Of a stretch of DNA of 64,000 nt, positions 1-9,571 are shown one piece after another. Source of the DNA: Mastigamoeba balamuthi (taxonomy: Eukaryota > Evosea > Mastigamoebida > Mastigamoebidae); the NCBI GenBank assembly GCA_902651635.1, contig CACRSC010000014.1, positions 240,271-304,270 on the forward strand, given 5' to 3'. A program made the position numbers and the translations under genes. The notes under the pieces are model-generated. The model was not told the origin of the DNA. It saw only the letters and a program-made list of their open reading frames with translations, and ran no database searches. The number at the start of each line of letters is the position of its first letter. The first letter of the stretch is position 1.

Positions 1-37
1 AGGCAGAACGGCACGCACTCTTCCATCGTGCCACCTG

Positions 38-1336
38 CTACTGTGCTGAGGCGGACACGAACCTGGGCTGCTGCGCCATGCGGGCTGATGCTGGCACTCC
101 AGAGAAAGCCACTCCGCAGGGCCCTCGTCTCCGAGCCGTTGACGACGTAGGACGCGATGCCGCCGGGCTGATTGACAGCACCGGCTGCGCGTGCCGCGCG
201 TCCGAGAGGGCCGCGTCGTCTGTCGAGCCCGGCAGCGAGTAATTGCGGGCCCACACGACAGCCCTGCCGTCTCCCATTGGAGGCCCCAATGCTCTCTCGA
301 TGCCCTCGCAGCGGCCGCCCCGCCAGCGGCACCAGTGCGTCCCGTTGCACGAGCCCTCGGACTCTGACTCTGACGAGCAGCTGGAGACACACGGGGTCGT
401 GGAGTTGAGGCAGGCCTCGCGCAGGGCGCACCACCGACACGCGGCGCCCTGCCCCGTGCAGGACCGCTCCGTCCAGGACTTCTGGCAGAGGTCGAGGCGC
501 TCCCGTGGGTAGCAGATGGGGATTTGATAACCCAAGTCGTCGGGGACGGCGCGCGGCAGCACCTCGAGCTCGGAGCGGCACTCGTAGCAGCCCTGGTCCA
601 AGCAATTGCGGGTGCTGCAGTCGCTGATATGTCTGCACAGCGAGCAGCCGGGGTCGGTGCAGAGGCTCCGGATCTCAACGAAATACACTGCAGCGCCGCA
701 GTTCTCGGTGGTTGGGAGCGAGCAGTTGGACGCGCCCTCGCGTGTCAGCCCGAGCGTGAGCGCCAGCTCTCCTCCAGGCTCTTTGGCCGCTCTCATCGAC
801 TGCGTGGCAACGGCCCGTGCCTGCGCGTCCATCGCGGTGATTTTGCGGCCTGAGAGCCGAAGCTCGGCGCCCTCGGCCGAGACCTCCGGCCTGATGTCCC
901 ACATCACATACCGGGTACTCGCCAGGGGTCCCGTGTCGACGACGGTCGTGTTCAGCATGCGGATGCGGAGCGAGGAGTTGTCGATCGTCAGGCACCAGGG
1001 GGCGCAGTGGCGCAGCACTGCTCCGCTGGCGCGGTCGACGACATCCAAGTCCATGTGGAAGACGAGCGAGGCGTTCATCTGCAGGATGAGGGACATGAAG
1101 GCTCCAGTGGACACTGCGCTGCGCTGCGACTCGCTGAGGAAGAACCGGGCGAAACCAGTCTCGGCGAGCAGCAGAGCCGGAAGATACTGTTCGGGATAAC
1201 CTCTGGCAGCACAGGTGGGGCTGTGCTGATCTCCCAGCACGCCCACGTCTTCAGTGGTGAAAACCAGCCTGTCGCGCTCGCTCCCTGGAATGGCAACCAC
1301 AGCCACAATGGGCACCAGCCACCGCCATACTGCCAT
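38..1336 (-). CDS. Secreted or membrane cysteine-rich protein, unknown function
   Basis: A 432-residue open frame starts with a hydrophobic leader (residues 2-17), as expected of a signal peptide. Residues about 20-210 have no recognisable domain but carry several N-glycosylation sequons (for example NAS, NSS, NTT), which fits an extracellular location. Residues about 205-345 contain dense Cys pairs (CSLC, CSTRNC, CYEC, CRWC, CRWR) spaced like PSI/plexin-type or small EGF-like modules. After about residue 350 the sequence loses this character and becomes low complexity, so the open frame probably reads into an intron there and the true C-terminus may lie left of the window. I do not recognise the family. 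The leader, glycosylation sites and Cys clusters make the frame convincing; the 3' structure is uncertain. Confidence 0.6.
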   Translation of the reverse strand: MAVWRWLVPIVAVVAIPGSERDRLVFTTEDVGVLGDQHSPTCAARGYPEQYLPALLLAETGFARFFLSESQRSAVSTGAFMSLILQMNASLVFHMDLDVVDRASGAVLRHCAPWCLTIDNSSLRIRMLNTTVVDTGPLASTRYVMWDIRPEVSAEGAELRLSGRKITAMDAQARAVATQSMRAAKEPGGELALTLGLTREGASNCSLPTTENCGAAVYFVEIRSLCTDPGCSLCRHISDCSTRNCLDQGCYECRSELEVLPRAVPDDLGYQIPICYPRERLDLCQKSWTERSCTGQGAACRWCALREACLNSTTPCVSSCSSESESEGSCNGTHWCRWRGGRCEGIERALGPPMGDGRAVVWARNYSLPGSTDDAALSDARHAQPVLSISPAASRPTSSTARRRGPCGVAFSGVPASARMAQQPRFVSASAQ

Positions 1337-1766
1337 CCGCGCGGTTGCCGTTACTGAAGCGAATGTTGCGACGACGTCATCGTTCTCGGGAATATCCAGA
1401 CAGGCGGGAAATCAGCTGAATTAACATTGCGCACAGTACAATTCCCATCGAACCAGTCACACACTCGGGTTTTCCGATTATGACCGAGGCAGGTATGTGG
1501 GCAACAAGATCGATGGGAAACATGTGCCGCGAACTGACTACCTGAGGATGGGCAATATGCGGCTCAGTTATATGATCTAAGGTTTGAACTCAATAGCAGA
1601 ATACCCGACTGACCCTGTCTCCCTTTTGCGAAAGTCGTCGGGTACTACATGTGATATCCGAGCGCTTTGCTCACTTAGATCGCAACAGCGGCTACCGAGA
1701 GAAGAAGGCCAAGGCCAGGCGACGTCACAAGTTGTACCGGTATTTTGAGTTGATGGGGGGTGGTTG
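1337..1766. other. Intergenic, about 430 bp
   Basis: This gap lies between the start of the minus-strand Cys-rich gene and the 3' end of the minus-strand VIT-VWA kinase gene. It is lower in GC than the genes. It should contain the promoter of the Cys-rich gene and the 3' UTR of the kinase. I see no further gene or repeat. Confidence 0.5.
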
Positions 1767-4700
1767 TCAAAAAGCGACACGCAGGCGTTTGGCGGTCTCG
1801 ACGATGCGCGCCAGCTCGGGGGCTTGGCACGCGCAGCGCATCCAGGGGTGCTGCAGCAGCGTCGTGGCGTCGGGCCTGTCGCTCTGCTTGTCGAGGCAGA
1901 GCGCCACAAAGTCCTTCATGTTCTTGGACCACCGCTGCGTGTCCTTGAGCGGCGGTATGCCCTTGGTCGTGATCAGGAACAGCGCGCGCAGCGGGGGCAT
2001 CTCGAGGTACGGCGGCTCGCCCTCGGCGGCCTCCATCACGGTGATGCCCAGAGACCACACGTCGGCGCGGCAGTCGTAGTCCTGGCCTCGGATGACCTCT
2101 GGCGGCATCCAGTAAGGCGTCCCGACGATCGAGTTGCGCTTGTCGACGACCTGCGCGGCGTACTCGAAGCCCGCGAGCTTCACGGACCCGTCCGAGTCGA
2201 TCATGATGTTGTCCGAGCGCACGTCACGGTGTATAAAGTGCAGCGAGTGCAGGTAGACGAGCGCCTGCAGGATGCAGAGCGTGATGTACGAGATGTGGTC
2301 CTCGCGCAGCTTGAGGTCGTCGTAGAGGTCCAGCAGGTCCGTCAGGCACCCGAACTCGACGTAGTCGACGACGATGTGGAGCGTGCTGCCCACGATGTAG
2401 CTCTCGATGTACTCGATGATGTTGGGGTGCCTGAAGCTGCGCACCATCGAGATCTCGGCGGCTATCAGCTTGGCGTTCTGCGAGTTGATTGTCCGGCTCT
2501 TGATGACCACCTTGCGCCCCGTCCCCTTCATCGTCGCCACGCACACATCCCCCGCCGCCCCCTCCCCGAGCTTCCACCGGTCCGTGTACTTGTCACTGCA
2601 AGAAATCGGTGGGTGAGACAACGCAATTCAATTGCGTTTCGATTCAAATGGTCGGAATGAGCGCCGTCTCTGACCTGAGGTCCTCGTTTGCTGCAAGGTC
2701 AGTGAGCGACAGCTGCTCCTTGGTGGCGGGCCCCGGGGTCGCGGGCCGCATGCTCTTGGGCGGCGGGGACACGGGGGCCGCGGGCATCTGGACGAGGATC
2801 GTTCCCGACGAGCTCTTCTTGTACGCGGGGCGCTTGCCGTCGGTGCGCGACGTCTGGAACGACAGCACGTCGAGCACCTCGTCGGGGTTGGCTGCGGCCT
2901 CCTGCGTCGTGATGCCGCTCGAGCAGAGCAGCGCCTCCCACTCGGGCGGGAGTCCCGTGAAGCCCGTCATCCTGTTCCAGCCGACGTGCACGTGGTGCTG
3001 CAGGTTGAACGGCATCCCGATCGACGGCTGCCCCTTGAGCGTCTTGGAGCCCTTCTTGGTGAACGACAGCCGCTTGAAGAACCCGCCCTTCTTCTCCGGG
3101 TCCGGGTCGGGCTGCACGGGCACCGTCCGCACGGGGCTCGGCGGCGCGAAGGGCGTCGGTGCCGGCGGCTGCTCGGGCTGCTCGAAGAGGTCGAGGTCGA
3201 CCGTGTAGTCCGCAGACGGCACGGCGGGTGCCACCGACGAGACCTCGCGGCGCTGCAGCGACCCGTCGACGGCCTCGGCGCGCGACACGACGGCGACAAA
3301 CGCCGTCAGCTTGCAGAGCACACCCGAGCGCAGCGACACCGCGAGCGTCTTGCTGCGCAGCGCAGACTTGCTGGCGGCGCTGCCGAGGTAGCTGCGGCCC
3401 TCCTCGAGGTCGCGGATCAGGCAGCGCGAGGCCAGGGCCACCACGTGGCTCCCGGGCGCCTGCACGGCCGCCGCGAGGTCGACCGACGACGTGTACTGCT
3501 CGTCGGCAAACGAGCCCGAGAGGACGGCCTCAGAGAGCTGCGAGTCCTTGCGGACAAACGCGTAGACGACGAGCCGCGCGCCCGCGAAGAGGGGCGGCAG
3601 GAAGTGCGGCGCTTGGCGCACCTGCGCGTCGCCCCAGCGCAGCGACACGTTGGTCAGCGCGGGCTTGAGCGCGCTTGTCAGCGCCCGCAGCACGACGGCG
3701 CACATCGTCTCGTTGTCGGTGACCATCTCGCACAGGCCCTCGCCCGCCCTCGCGATGCCCTTGACGAGCGCCACGTCCACGTCGCTCCCTATCCCGAACG
3801 TGAACACCCGCGTGTTCGCTGCCGTATTTTGGGGGATGGGAGGGGGTACACACTCGAGCGTGAGAAGCGGAGCGGAATCGAAGTGCTGGGGGAGAGGGGA
3901 GCGGACTCGAGTTGGAGCGGACGACGGAGATGCAGGCGTCGGCGTTCTCGACCTGGCCGTCGGTCAGGAGGAAGATCTGGCGGGCGAAGCCGGGCAGCGG
4001 GGGCCTGCGGAAGACCTGGCAGAGCGGCGTGTGTATGTTGGTGCCGCCCATGTTGGCCTGCATCGCGTCGACGTGGGCCAGCGCCGCGCGGGCGCACTCG
4101 CACTCGGGCCCGGAGGTCTCGCGGCTGTCGTCGAAGAGCAGCTGGTGCGTCGTGCCGAACGAGATGATGTTGAACAGAGTCCCCGCCGGCAGGTTGGCGA
4201 CGCAGAGGCGCAGCGTCTGGCGCAGCTGCGCCATCTTGTCGCCGGCCATGCTGCCCGAGCAGTCGACGATGAACAGCACCTCGGACTTGAGCTGCTTGCC
4301 CGCCATGCTGGGGTAGAACGACACGGCCGCGATGCGGCTGCCGTTGGGGTCCGTCTGCACGACCGCCGACGGCCTGTGCGGCTCCGCCAGCTGCACGCGC
4401 AGCACAAACTCCGACCCGTCCGCCGGTGGCTGGTCCATCGCGCACAGCACCGTCGCCCTGCGCCCCTCCGCGTCCTCTGCGTACGTCGTCTCGGCAGGGA
4501 ACGACGGCGGCGTCGTGACGCCCACAATTTTGCTGCCGAACTCTACGAGCAGCCAGCAGCAGTCAGAGAAGCCGCGTCTCCTGATGCCGCTGTGGCGCGT
4601 ACCGAGCGACGCGCTGATCATGAACCTGCTGGGAAGGATGTTGCTGAACTCGCTCTCGGCGTTGGCCTCGCCCAGCACGAGCTTCTCCTCCCCTGGCAGC

Positions 4701-5500
4701 CCAAACACAACCTGCGGGGCGCGAATCAATTGAATTCACAACCAAAATGGAGGGAGAGCCTGCTGACGCTGTCGTCGAGGGCCGCGGCCTCGGTGACGTA
4801 GGTGATGGAGACGAGGCACTCGGCCTTGGGGGCGAGGTTGCCGAAGGTCATGCTGAACACGTTGGGCCGCTCGGCCGACTGCTCGAGCAGCGCCGCGCTG
4901 CTGCCCGCCGCGACAGCGTCGTCGTACGTGGCCCTCGCCTCCTCCTTCTCCTTGATCCGCGCCACCACCACCTTGCCGCCCAGCCCTGCGCCACGCCATC
5001 CGCACGGCTGGTCAGCCCAGGTTTTGAAACAGGGCGCAAAACACAAACTGAAACTCGGTAAATGTAAAGTGAATTATGAAACACCAAAGGGGAAAAAAAG
5101 GGAAAGTGCGGAAAGGGGAACGTGTTGGCCACGTGGAGCGTGACGTGGGGGTTAGGAAAAGTGGCCACGCACGTGCAGTGAACCCGGTGACAGCGGCGCT
5201 CTCCTCCAGGTAGAACTCGTACGTCGCCTCCACCGGGTCCTCCTCCGCGTTGACGAATCTCTGCGCGAGCGCACGGGCGGGCACGTGGGGCAGGGCACGA
5301 GGGCAGGGTCGCCCCCCGACGCAGGCGGCGTAGGCGTTCAGTGAGGTCCAGCAGGTGCTGTTTTGTACGAAAGAGGGCACCTGGTGCACTGTGACCTCGG
5401 CACAGTAGTCCTGCAGGGCCACGTCGAACCGCAGGCCGTTGAGGGGCACGGGGGGCGCCCCGGGCCTGTTGGTCGCGCGTACGGAGCCGCAGCGGACCAT
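1767..5500 (-). CDS. VIT-VWA-CRIB-PAK-like kinase fusion with degraded DFG
   Basis: Six exons join in frame: 5500-5381, 5260-5173, 4985-4768, 4711-3907, 3818-2675 and 2595-1767, giving 1067 residues. Every junction has GT-AG and matching phase. The order is a VIT domain (about residues 15-155), a VWA domain (about 283-450) with the MIDAS motif DCSGSM, a linker with a basic patch (KKGGFFKRLSF), a CRIB/p21-binding motif (about 673-706: IGMPFN, H-x-x-HVGW, TG-FTG-P-x-x-W) and a PAK/STE20 kinase domain (about 800-1050). CRIB plus this kinase type is the hallmark of p21-activated kinases, effectors of Rac/Cdc42 at the cortex. The Gly loop GEGAAG and the VIK lysine are present. The HRD loop reads HRDVRSDN, and the metal-binding DFG reads GFE (near residue 933), so catalysis is doubtful. 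The start at 5500 is the Met nearest the VIT domain; one at 5542 is also possible. Confidence 0.85.
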
Positions 5501-5622
5501 GTGGGGTGACGCCGCAACCGACGGTAGATTGGGAGATATCAATGAGCCATATCACGCATATCAGGACAGGCCTAGCCCGGCGTTGTCGAGAGGTTTCTAA
5601 TTTAGATAGCTGTTTGTTAATC

Positions 5623-5694
5623 GGGCTCGTGGCGCAATGGAAACGCACTTGACTACGGATCAAGGGATTCCAGGTTCGAGCCCTGGCGGGTCCG
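5623..5694 (+). tRNA. tRNA-Arg (anticodon ACG)
   Basis: A 72-nt cloverleaf. The acceptor stem pairs gggctcg with cgggtcc. The anticodon stem cttga/tcaag encloses the loop ctacgga, giving anticodon ACG (reads CGU and, as inosine, CGC/CGA). The T arm has ccagg-ttcgagc-cctgg with a perfect B box. There is no intron. A T-rich run follows at 5697, suitable as a Pol III terminator. Confidence 0.93.
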
Positions 5695-5978
5695 ACTTTT
5701 TCTCACAAAATTATGATGGCGCTGGTGTATTGTCATTTTTCCCACGTGACCGCATAGAACACAGAAAAGTGCGATTCGGCTTCGTCGGTCAACAGTGCAG
5801 GGCGCGGTACGGTTTTTTCGATTGGCAGGACTGTATGGCTTTTTGCATTGTTTGCTTGTTTTGTTTGCTGCTGTTGTTGTTGTTGTTGTGTGCTGTGAAG
5901 GTGATAGACATCCCCTCACAGACCTCGCGGAGCGCTCAGCGGGATGCTGTCCCACTGCTGCGGTGCCCCCGCGCCCCC

Positions 5979-6750
5979 TCAGTGCGCCAGCTGGACGTTG
6001 AGAGAGAACTCGCGGGCGATCTCGGTCTGGTGGGCGCGCGAGTAGACCATGTGGACCTGCGACGAGTAGAGCGCCCTGAACGTGTAGGTGAAGACGCCGC
6101 CGCAGCCGACGATGATGGGGTGGCCCGCCTGCGGGGCCGGGCAGTGGCTCTTGTACTCGGAGGCGACGGGCCACGTGGGCAGCACGTAGCCGTGCTCCGC
6201 GTCGGTCGTCAGCACGTTGGTCCACTGGTAGCCCGTCGACGGGTTGCCCTCGAGCTCCACCTGCGCCCCAAGCACCGAGCCCGTGTGAGGAGCGTGTGTG
6301 GCGCAGGAACGTGGGGTCCCCCACCCCACAGGAGAGCATCCCGAGAACCGCATAGAACAGGAGAGGAAATAGTATTCCAGTTGTAAGGAACAAGGAAAAA
6401 ATGGCTGAGCACCGCAGAGACCGCAGGAAAACCGGGGGATGACGTGTGCAGAAAGAGGGTGGGCCGAGCACCTGGAAGCTGTGGCCGAAGGGGAGGCTGA
6501 GGGTGCGGCCAGAGTCGCGCAGGCCCAGCGGGCGGGCGCACTCGGCGGCGGCCAGGCGCGAGCTGTTGAACATCGTGTACGAGTAGCAGCCGCAGAAGCC
6601 GGTGGCGTCGACGCACGTGGCGCCCTCGACGCCGGGGCACGAGACCTCGCTGCAGGGCCTGGCGTTGCAGCCCACGAGCATGTCGGGGGTGCAGACGATG
6701 GCCGAGGCGGCGGCGATCACGGCGGAGACGAGCAGGAATGCGCGTGCCAT
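5979..6750 (-). CDS. Chagasin-like (I42) cysteine protease inhibitor, secreted
   Basis: Two exons (6750-6472 and 6260-5979) flank a GT-AG intron and give 186 residues. I chose the Met at 6750 because it opens directly into a hydrophobic signal peptide (ARAFLLVSAVIAAASA). A short Cys-rich segment follows (residues about 20-60), then the inhibitor domain. The domain has the chagasin loop signature GNPSTGYQW just after the splice junction and a central Gly-rich loop (VGCGG). The third loop, canonically R-P-W/F, reads SRAHQTE and looks altered. Chagasin-family proteins block papain-like cathepsins in the endolysosome or outside the cell; trypanosomes, Entamoeba and bacteria have them. An extra N-terminal Cys-rich module is unusual, since most members are only about 110-150 residues. 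Confidence 0.82.
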
Positions 6751-6889
6751 TGCGGTGTGATGGAGCTCTGTTGGCTGTGTTGGCTGTGCTGACTGCAGGA
6801 CAATAAGAAAATGGGCTCCTCCTGCTGTGTTCCGGACCAGAAAAAGCACGTGTTGCGTCACGTGTATGGTGTCATCCGAGGAAAAGTGG

Positions 6890-8030
6890 CAGAACCGCCA
6901 GATATACGAGAAATATCGGGTGGTCTATGGGGTCGTTTGGTGGAAAGCGGAGAAGACGCGGTTCATTTCATCCCCGAACACCAACACTGCGCCCACGGCC
7001 TCCGCCGCAGACACCACCTGCTGTCCACGTACATCGTTGTCTCGGGACTGCTGGTGGTGCATCTCCTCACGTATGCTGATGAGCGGCCCCGGAAACAGCA
7101 ATGGAGTTGGTATGTTGAGAAACACTGCGTTTTTCCGCAGGAATTCCCTCACCCCAGATTCACTTCGAGCCGCAGAGGACTCCCCCGTGGGCCTGGGCCG
7201 TCGCGCTCCGGCACGCGGATGGTACCAGCGTCCCGGTGCAGGGGCACTTGATCACAGCACTGCCTCTGCAGGGTACCGATCTCTCACGACTCGAGGTCGG
7301 TGCTTGACATTCTTTCATTTAAGACACGCCAACCTGAGGAGCAGCAATTTGCTCCAGCCGTTTCGCGAGCGGGGGGTCGCAGGTGCGATACGTGATGTGC
7401 GTGCGCGGCCTTCGGTACCAGCGGCCTGTCACCGAGTGCTACTGCAGCAGCTACCCTGCGGGGCCGATTGTATTTTTGAGCGCCGCTCACCGGCCATGGC
7501 TGCGGAGAGGAATGGCCCGCTGCACCTGCGCAGACGATGGAAAACTGAGACCAGTATTGGAGCTCCGTTTTTCAGCACGGGTGCCTTGTTGAGCATGGCG
7601 GGGACTGGGCAGTGTGAGAAACGCTAAACATGGCATCGACCAATTGATAGAAGGCGCGGTGGTACACGAAAGGTGCTGCTTCGTCCACATTTTCGGGCTG
7701 GAGGCCCGAGCCGAACACCCCAGCGCTTTCCATTGCGGGCCAGGAAGCGAAATGCATGCGGTCCTGTTTTCCTTCGGCGGTTCTGGCGGCACAGATCGCG
7801 TTGGCGGTCGGCCGGCGTTGTTGGAGGAGAGGCGTATGGTGCGGGTTTCCTTGTCGGCATCCGGGCGTAGGCGACATCGAATGCGATGAAGAACGATGGC
7901 TTTTTTCCTGTAGAGAGCATAAATGGCTCGGAAATTGGTGTAGACCGGATATCGGGTTCTTTTCTATTCCTGGCGGGACCCCTTCGCCCGATTTGGAAGG
8001 ACGGCAGTATCTTGCGGCGGTGTCTCAATC
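6890..8030. other. Region with ambiguous exons; possible divergent family relative
   Basis: No single open frame explains this stretch. On the + strand, 7158-7272 is an open segment bounded by an acceptor and a donor. It can splice in phase to a segment near 7336-7460 whose translation begins AAICSSSRFASGG, close to the conserved CSSSRLHLGG motif of the neighbouring family. On the minus strand, 7870-7600 also reads plausibly as protein (for example FVYHRAFYQLVDAMF), and other minus-strand pieces can be spliced between 7490 and 6925. I cannot decide which strand is coding or find a start codon. It may be a broken or rapidly diverging family copy upstream of member A. Confidence 0.3.
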
Positions 8031-8092
8031 CTTCCTCAGAACCCGAGTTTCCAAGACTCTGTTAAGACCCCCGGCGGGGTGACCAAGCAAGA

Positions 8093-9173
8093 ATGGCGGG
8101 ACTCCAGCAGCACGAGTTTGGCTACGCGCCCACGTATCTGTGCCGCCTCTCCGGGCCCCGCGGGGGACGCTGCGGCCCCTATCTGTGGCTTTCGACCGAA
8201 AGCGTGACGCACGGCTCCTTTTTTAGCGTCCGAATCTCCTGGCGAGATGAGGCCCTGATTGGCTTCCTCCAGGTGGGCGTCGTGGTTCCTGTGGCGTGGA
8301 TGGAAGAGCACGGAGTGGACCCGGCGGACATTCGCAGCGCTGCAGCCAACTCGTATGTGGTTCTCCGCGGGTCCAGTGCAGAAACTCGTAAGACCTCGTG
8401 TCATATTCGCGAATTCCGACCGACTCTGGAACCGCGGCCCCGTCAGCACTGAGGAGCTGTCCCAAGTGCTGCACTCGGAGCTCGTGCCCGGTGATTGACG
8501 TCGGAACCTCGATGTTCGAGTCCTACGGCCACTCCTCCATCGAGCCCACGTCGCCGTCCGAGGCGACGCCCATGCGGGAGTTCATCTTCGAATGCGCCAA
8601 GACGTAAGTGGCGCAAAAAAGGGGTCCTCGCCCAAGGACCACTGTCTGACACAGTTCTCCCCGCAGAAACTGCAGCTCGTCGCGGCTCCACCTCGGGGGG
8701 AGCGTTGTGCTCGTGATGAACATCCGCGGGGCAGACGGCAGCGTTGCAGCCCGTCTGCAGTCGGTACCCTTCAGCCTGCTCTCCAAGCCGCCCAAGACCC
8801 GCCGTGGAAGCAAGAGCAAGGGCATCCCTGCTGCCCTCCACGACCAGCAGGACGAGGTCTCGATGGAGGTCCTCCAGTCGGACGAAGACGGGTCGGACGT
8901 GATTCCGCTTCCGCCTGCATGCGATGCACCTCAGGTACCTCCTGTCTGAATTTTTCAAAGCCCGAATTCAGGAGCTGACCTGAGTGCCAGGAGCGTAATA
9001 GCGCCGAGAGCGCAGCGAAACAGGAGGCCGACAGTACGCAGAGCGAGTTGCTCGCTCAGCTGATCCTGCAGCTGCAGAAGCTGCAGGGGGAACAGACAGC
9101 CAGGGTCCTTTTTTGGGGGCAAGTCCTTCACTGCATAATCAACACCAACACACACAACGCACCCTCGCAGTAG
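8093..9173 (+). CDS. Family member A: conserved CPKCC / CSSSRLHLGG protein
   Basis: Five exons: 8093-8227, 8273-8387, 8447-8603, 8667-8934 and 8991-9173, giving 285 residues. All phases agree and match members B, C and D. The first intron is 45 nt with no stop, so the unspliced frame also reads through. Conserved blocks in order are a W-[VL]-S/T-x-E segment; VGVVVPVAWM...GV-P-x-x-IR-x-AA; a CPKCC cluster; MFES...REFIFE; CSSSRLHLGG followed by a strand pattern ending VAARL-x-S-x-PFSLLSKPPK; a variable acidic linker; and a C-terminal Gln/Leu-rich coiled coil ending ARVLFWGQVLHC. No known family is certain. The CSSSR-to-PFSLLSK block has the look of an immunoglobulin-like beta sandwich, as in p53/Rel-type DNA-binding domains, but this is only a resemblance. 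Confidence 0.75.
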
Positions 9174-9571
9174 GCCGAGACCCAAGTGAGACGTGTCCTT
9201 ACGATGATGCCCAATAGGCATCTGAGGGATGAGTATGTGAGAACCGACGGAGGGCAGTTTGATCTGGGGTCGTTTTGTTACGACTTCCCGTCCACCACAC
9301 CTCTTTGAGACGGAATCAGTGTACAACTAGCACCACACACACCTCCGTGAAATGACCACAGAGATTTGTACTTCGGTTTCATGGGAATGACGAAGTGCTT
9401 TTAAAGTCTCCGGGCCAGTAAATCTCTCTTTGCAGCGTCAGTTCGCATGGAGGCAGAGACTGCGTTCCAAGCGCCAACAGAGACATATACCAGTAGGGAG
9501 CACATGACAGATAGCCTCGTCACACCAACTGCTGTTGCTTGCTGTTGGAACACATACACAGGTAATGCTCG
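9174..9571. other. Convergent intergenic, about 400 bp
   Basis: The gap lies between the 3' ends of family member A (+) and the kinesin-like gene (-). It is moderately AT-rich. I see no gene, RNA or repeat in it. Confidence 0.5.

Noticed and set aside
4712-4742. 31-nt intron in the VIT-VWA gene
   Set aside because: It breaks the reading frame. The donor at 4767 gives a 56-nt intron in phase and a typical VIT ending.
8667-8934. p53 or Rel homology in the local gene family
   Set aside because: Strand pattern is similar, but the zinc ligands and DNA-contact residues of p53, and the Rel signature, are not present. Kept only as a hypothesis.
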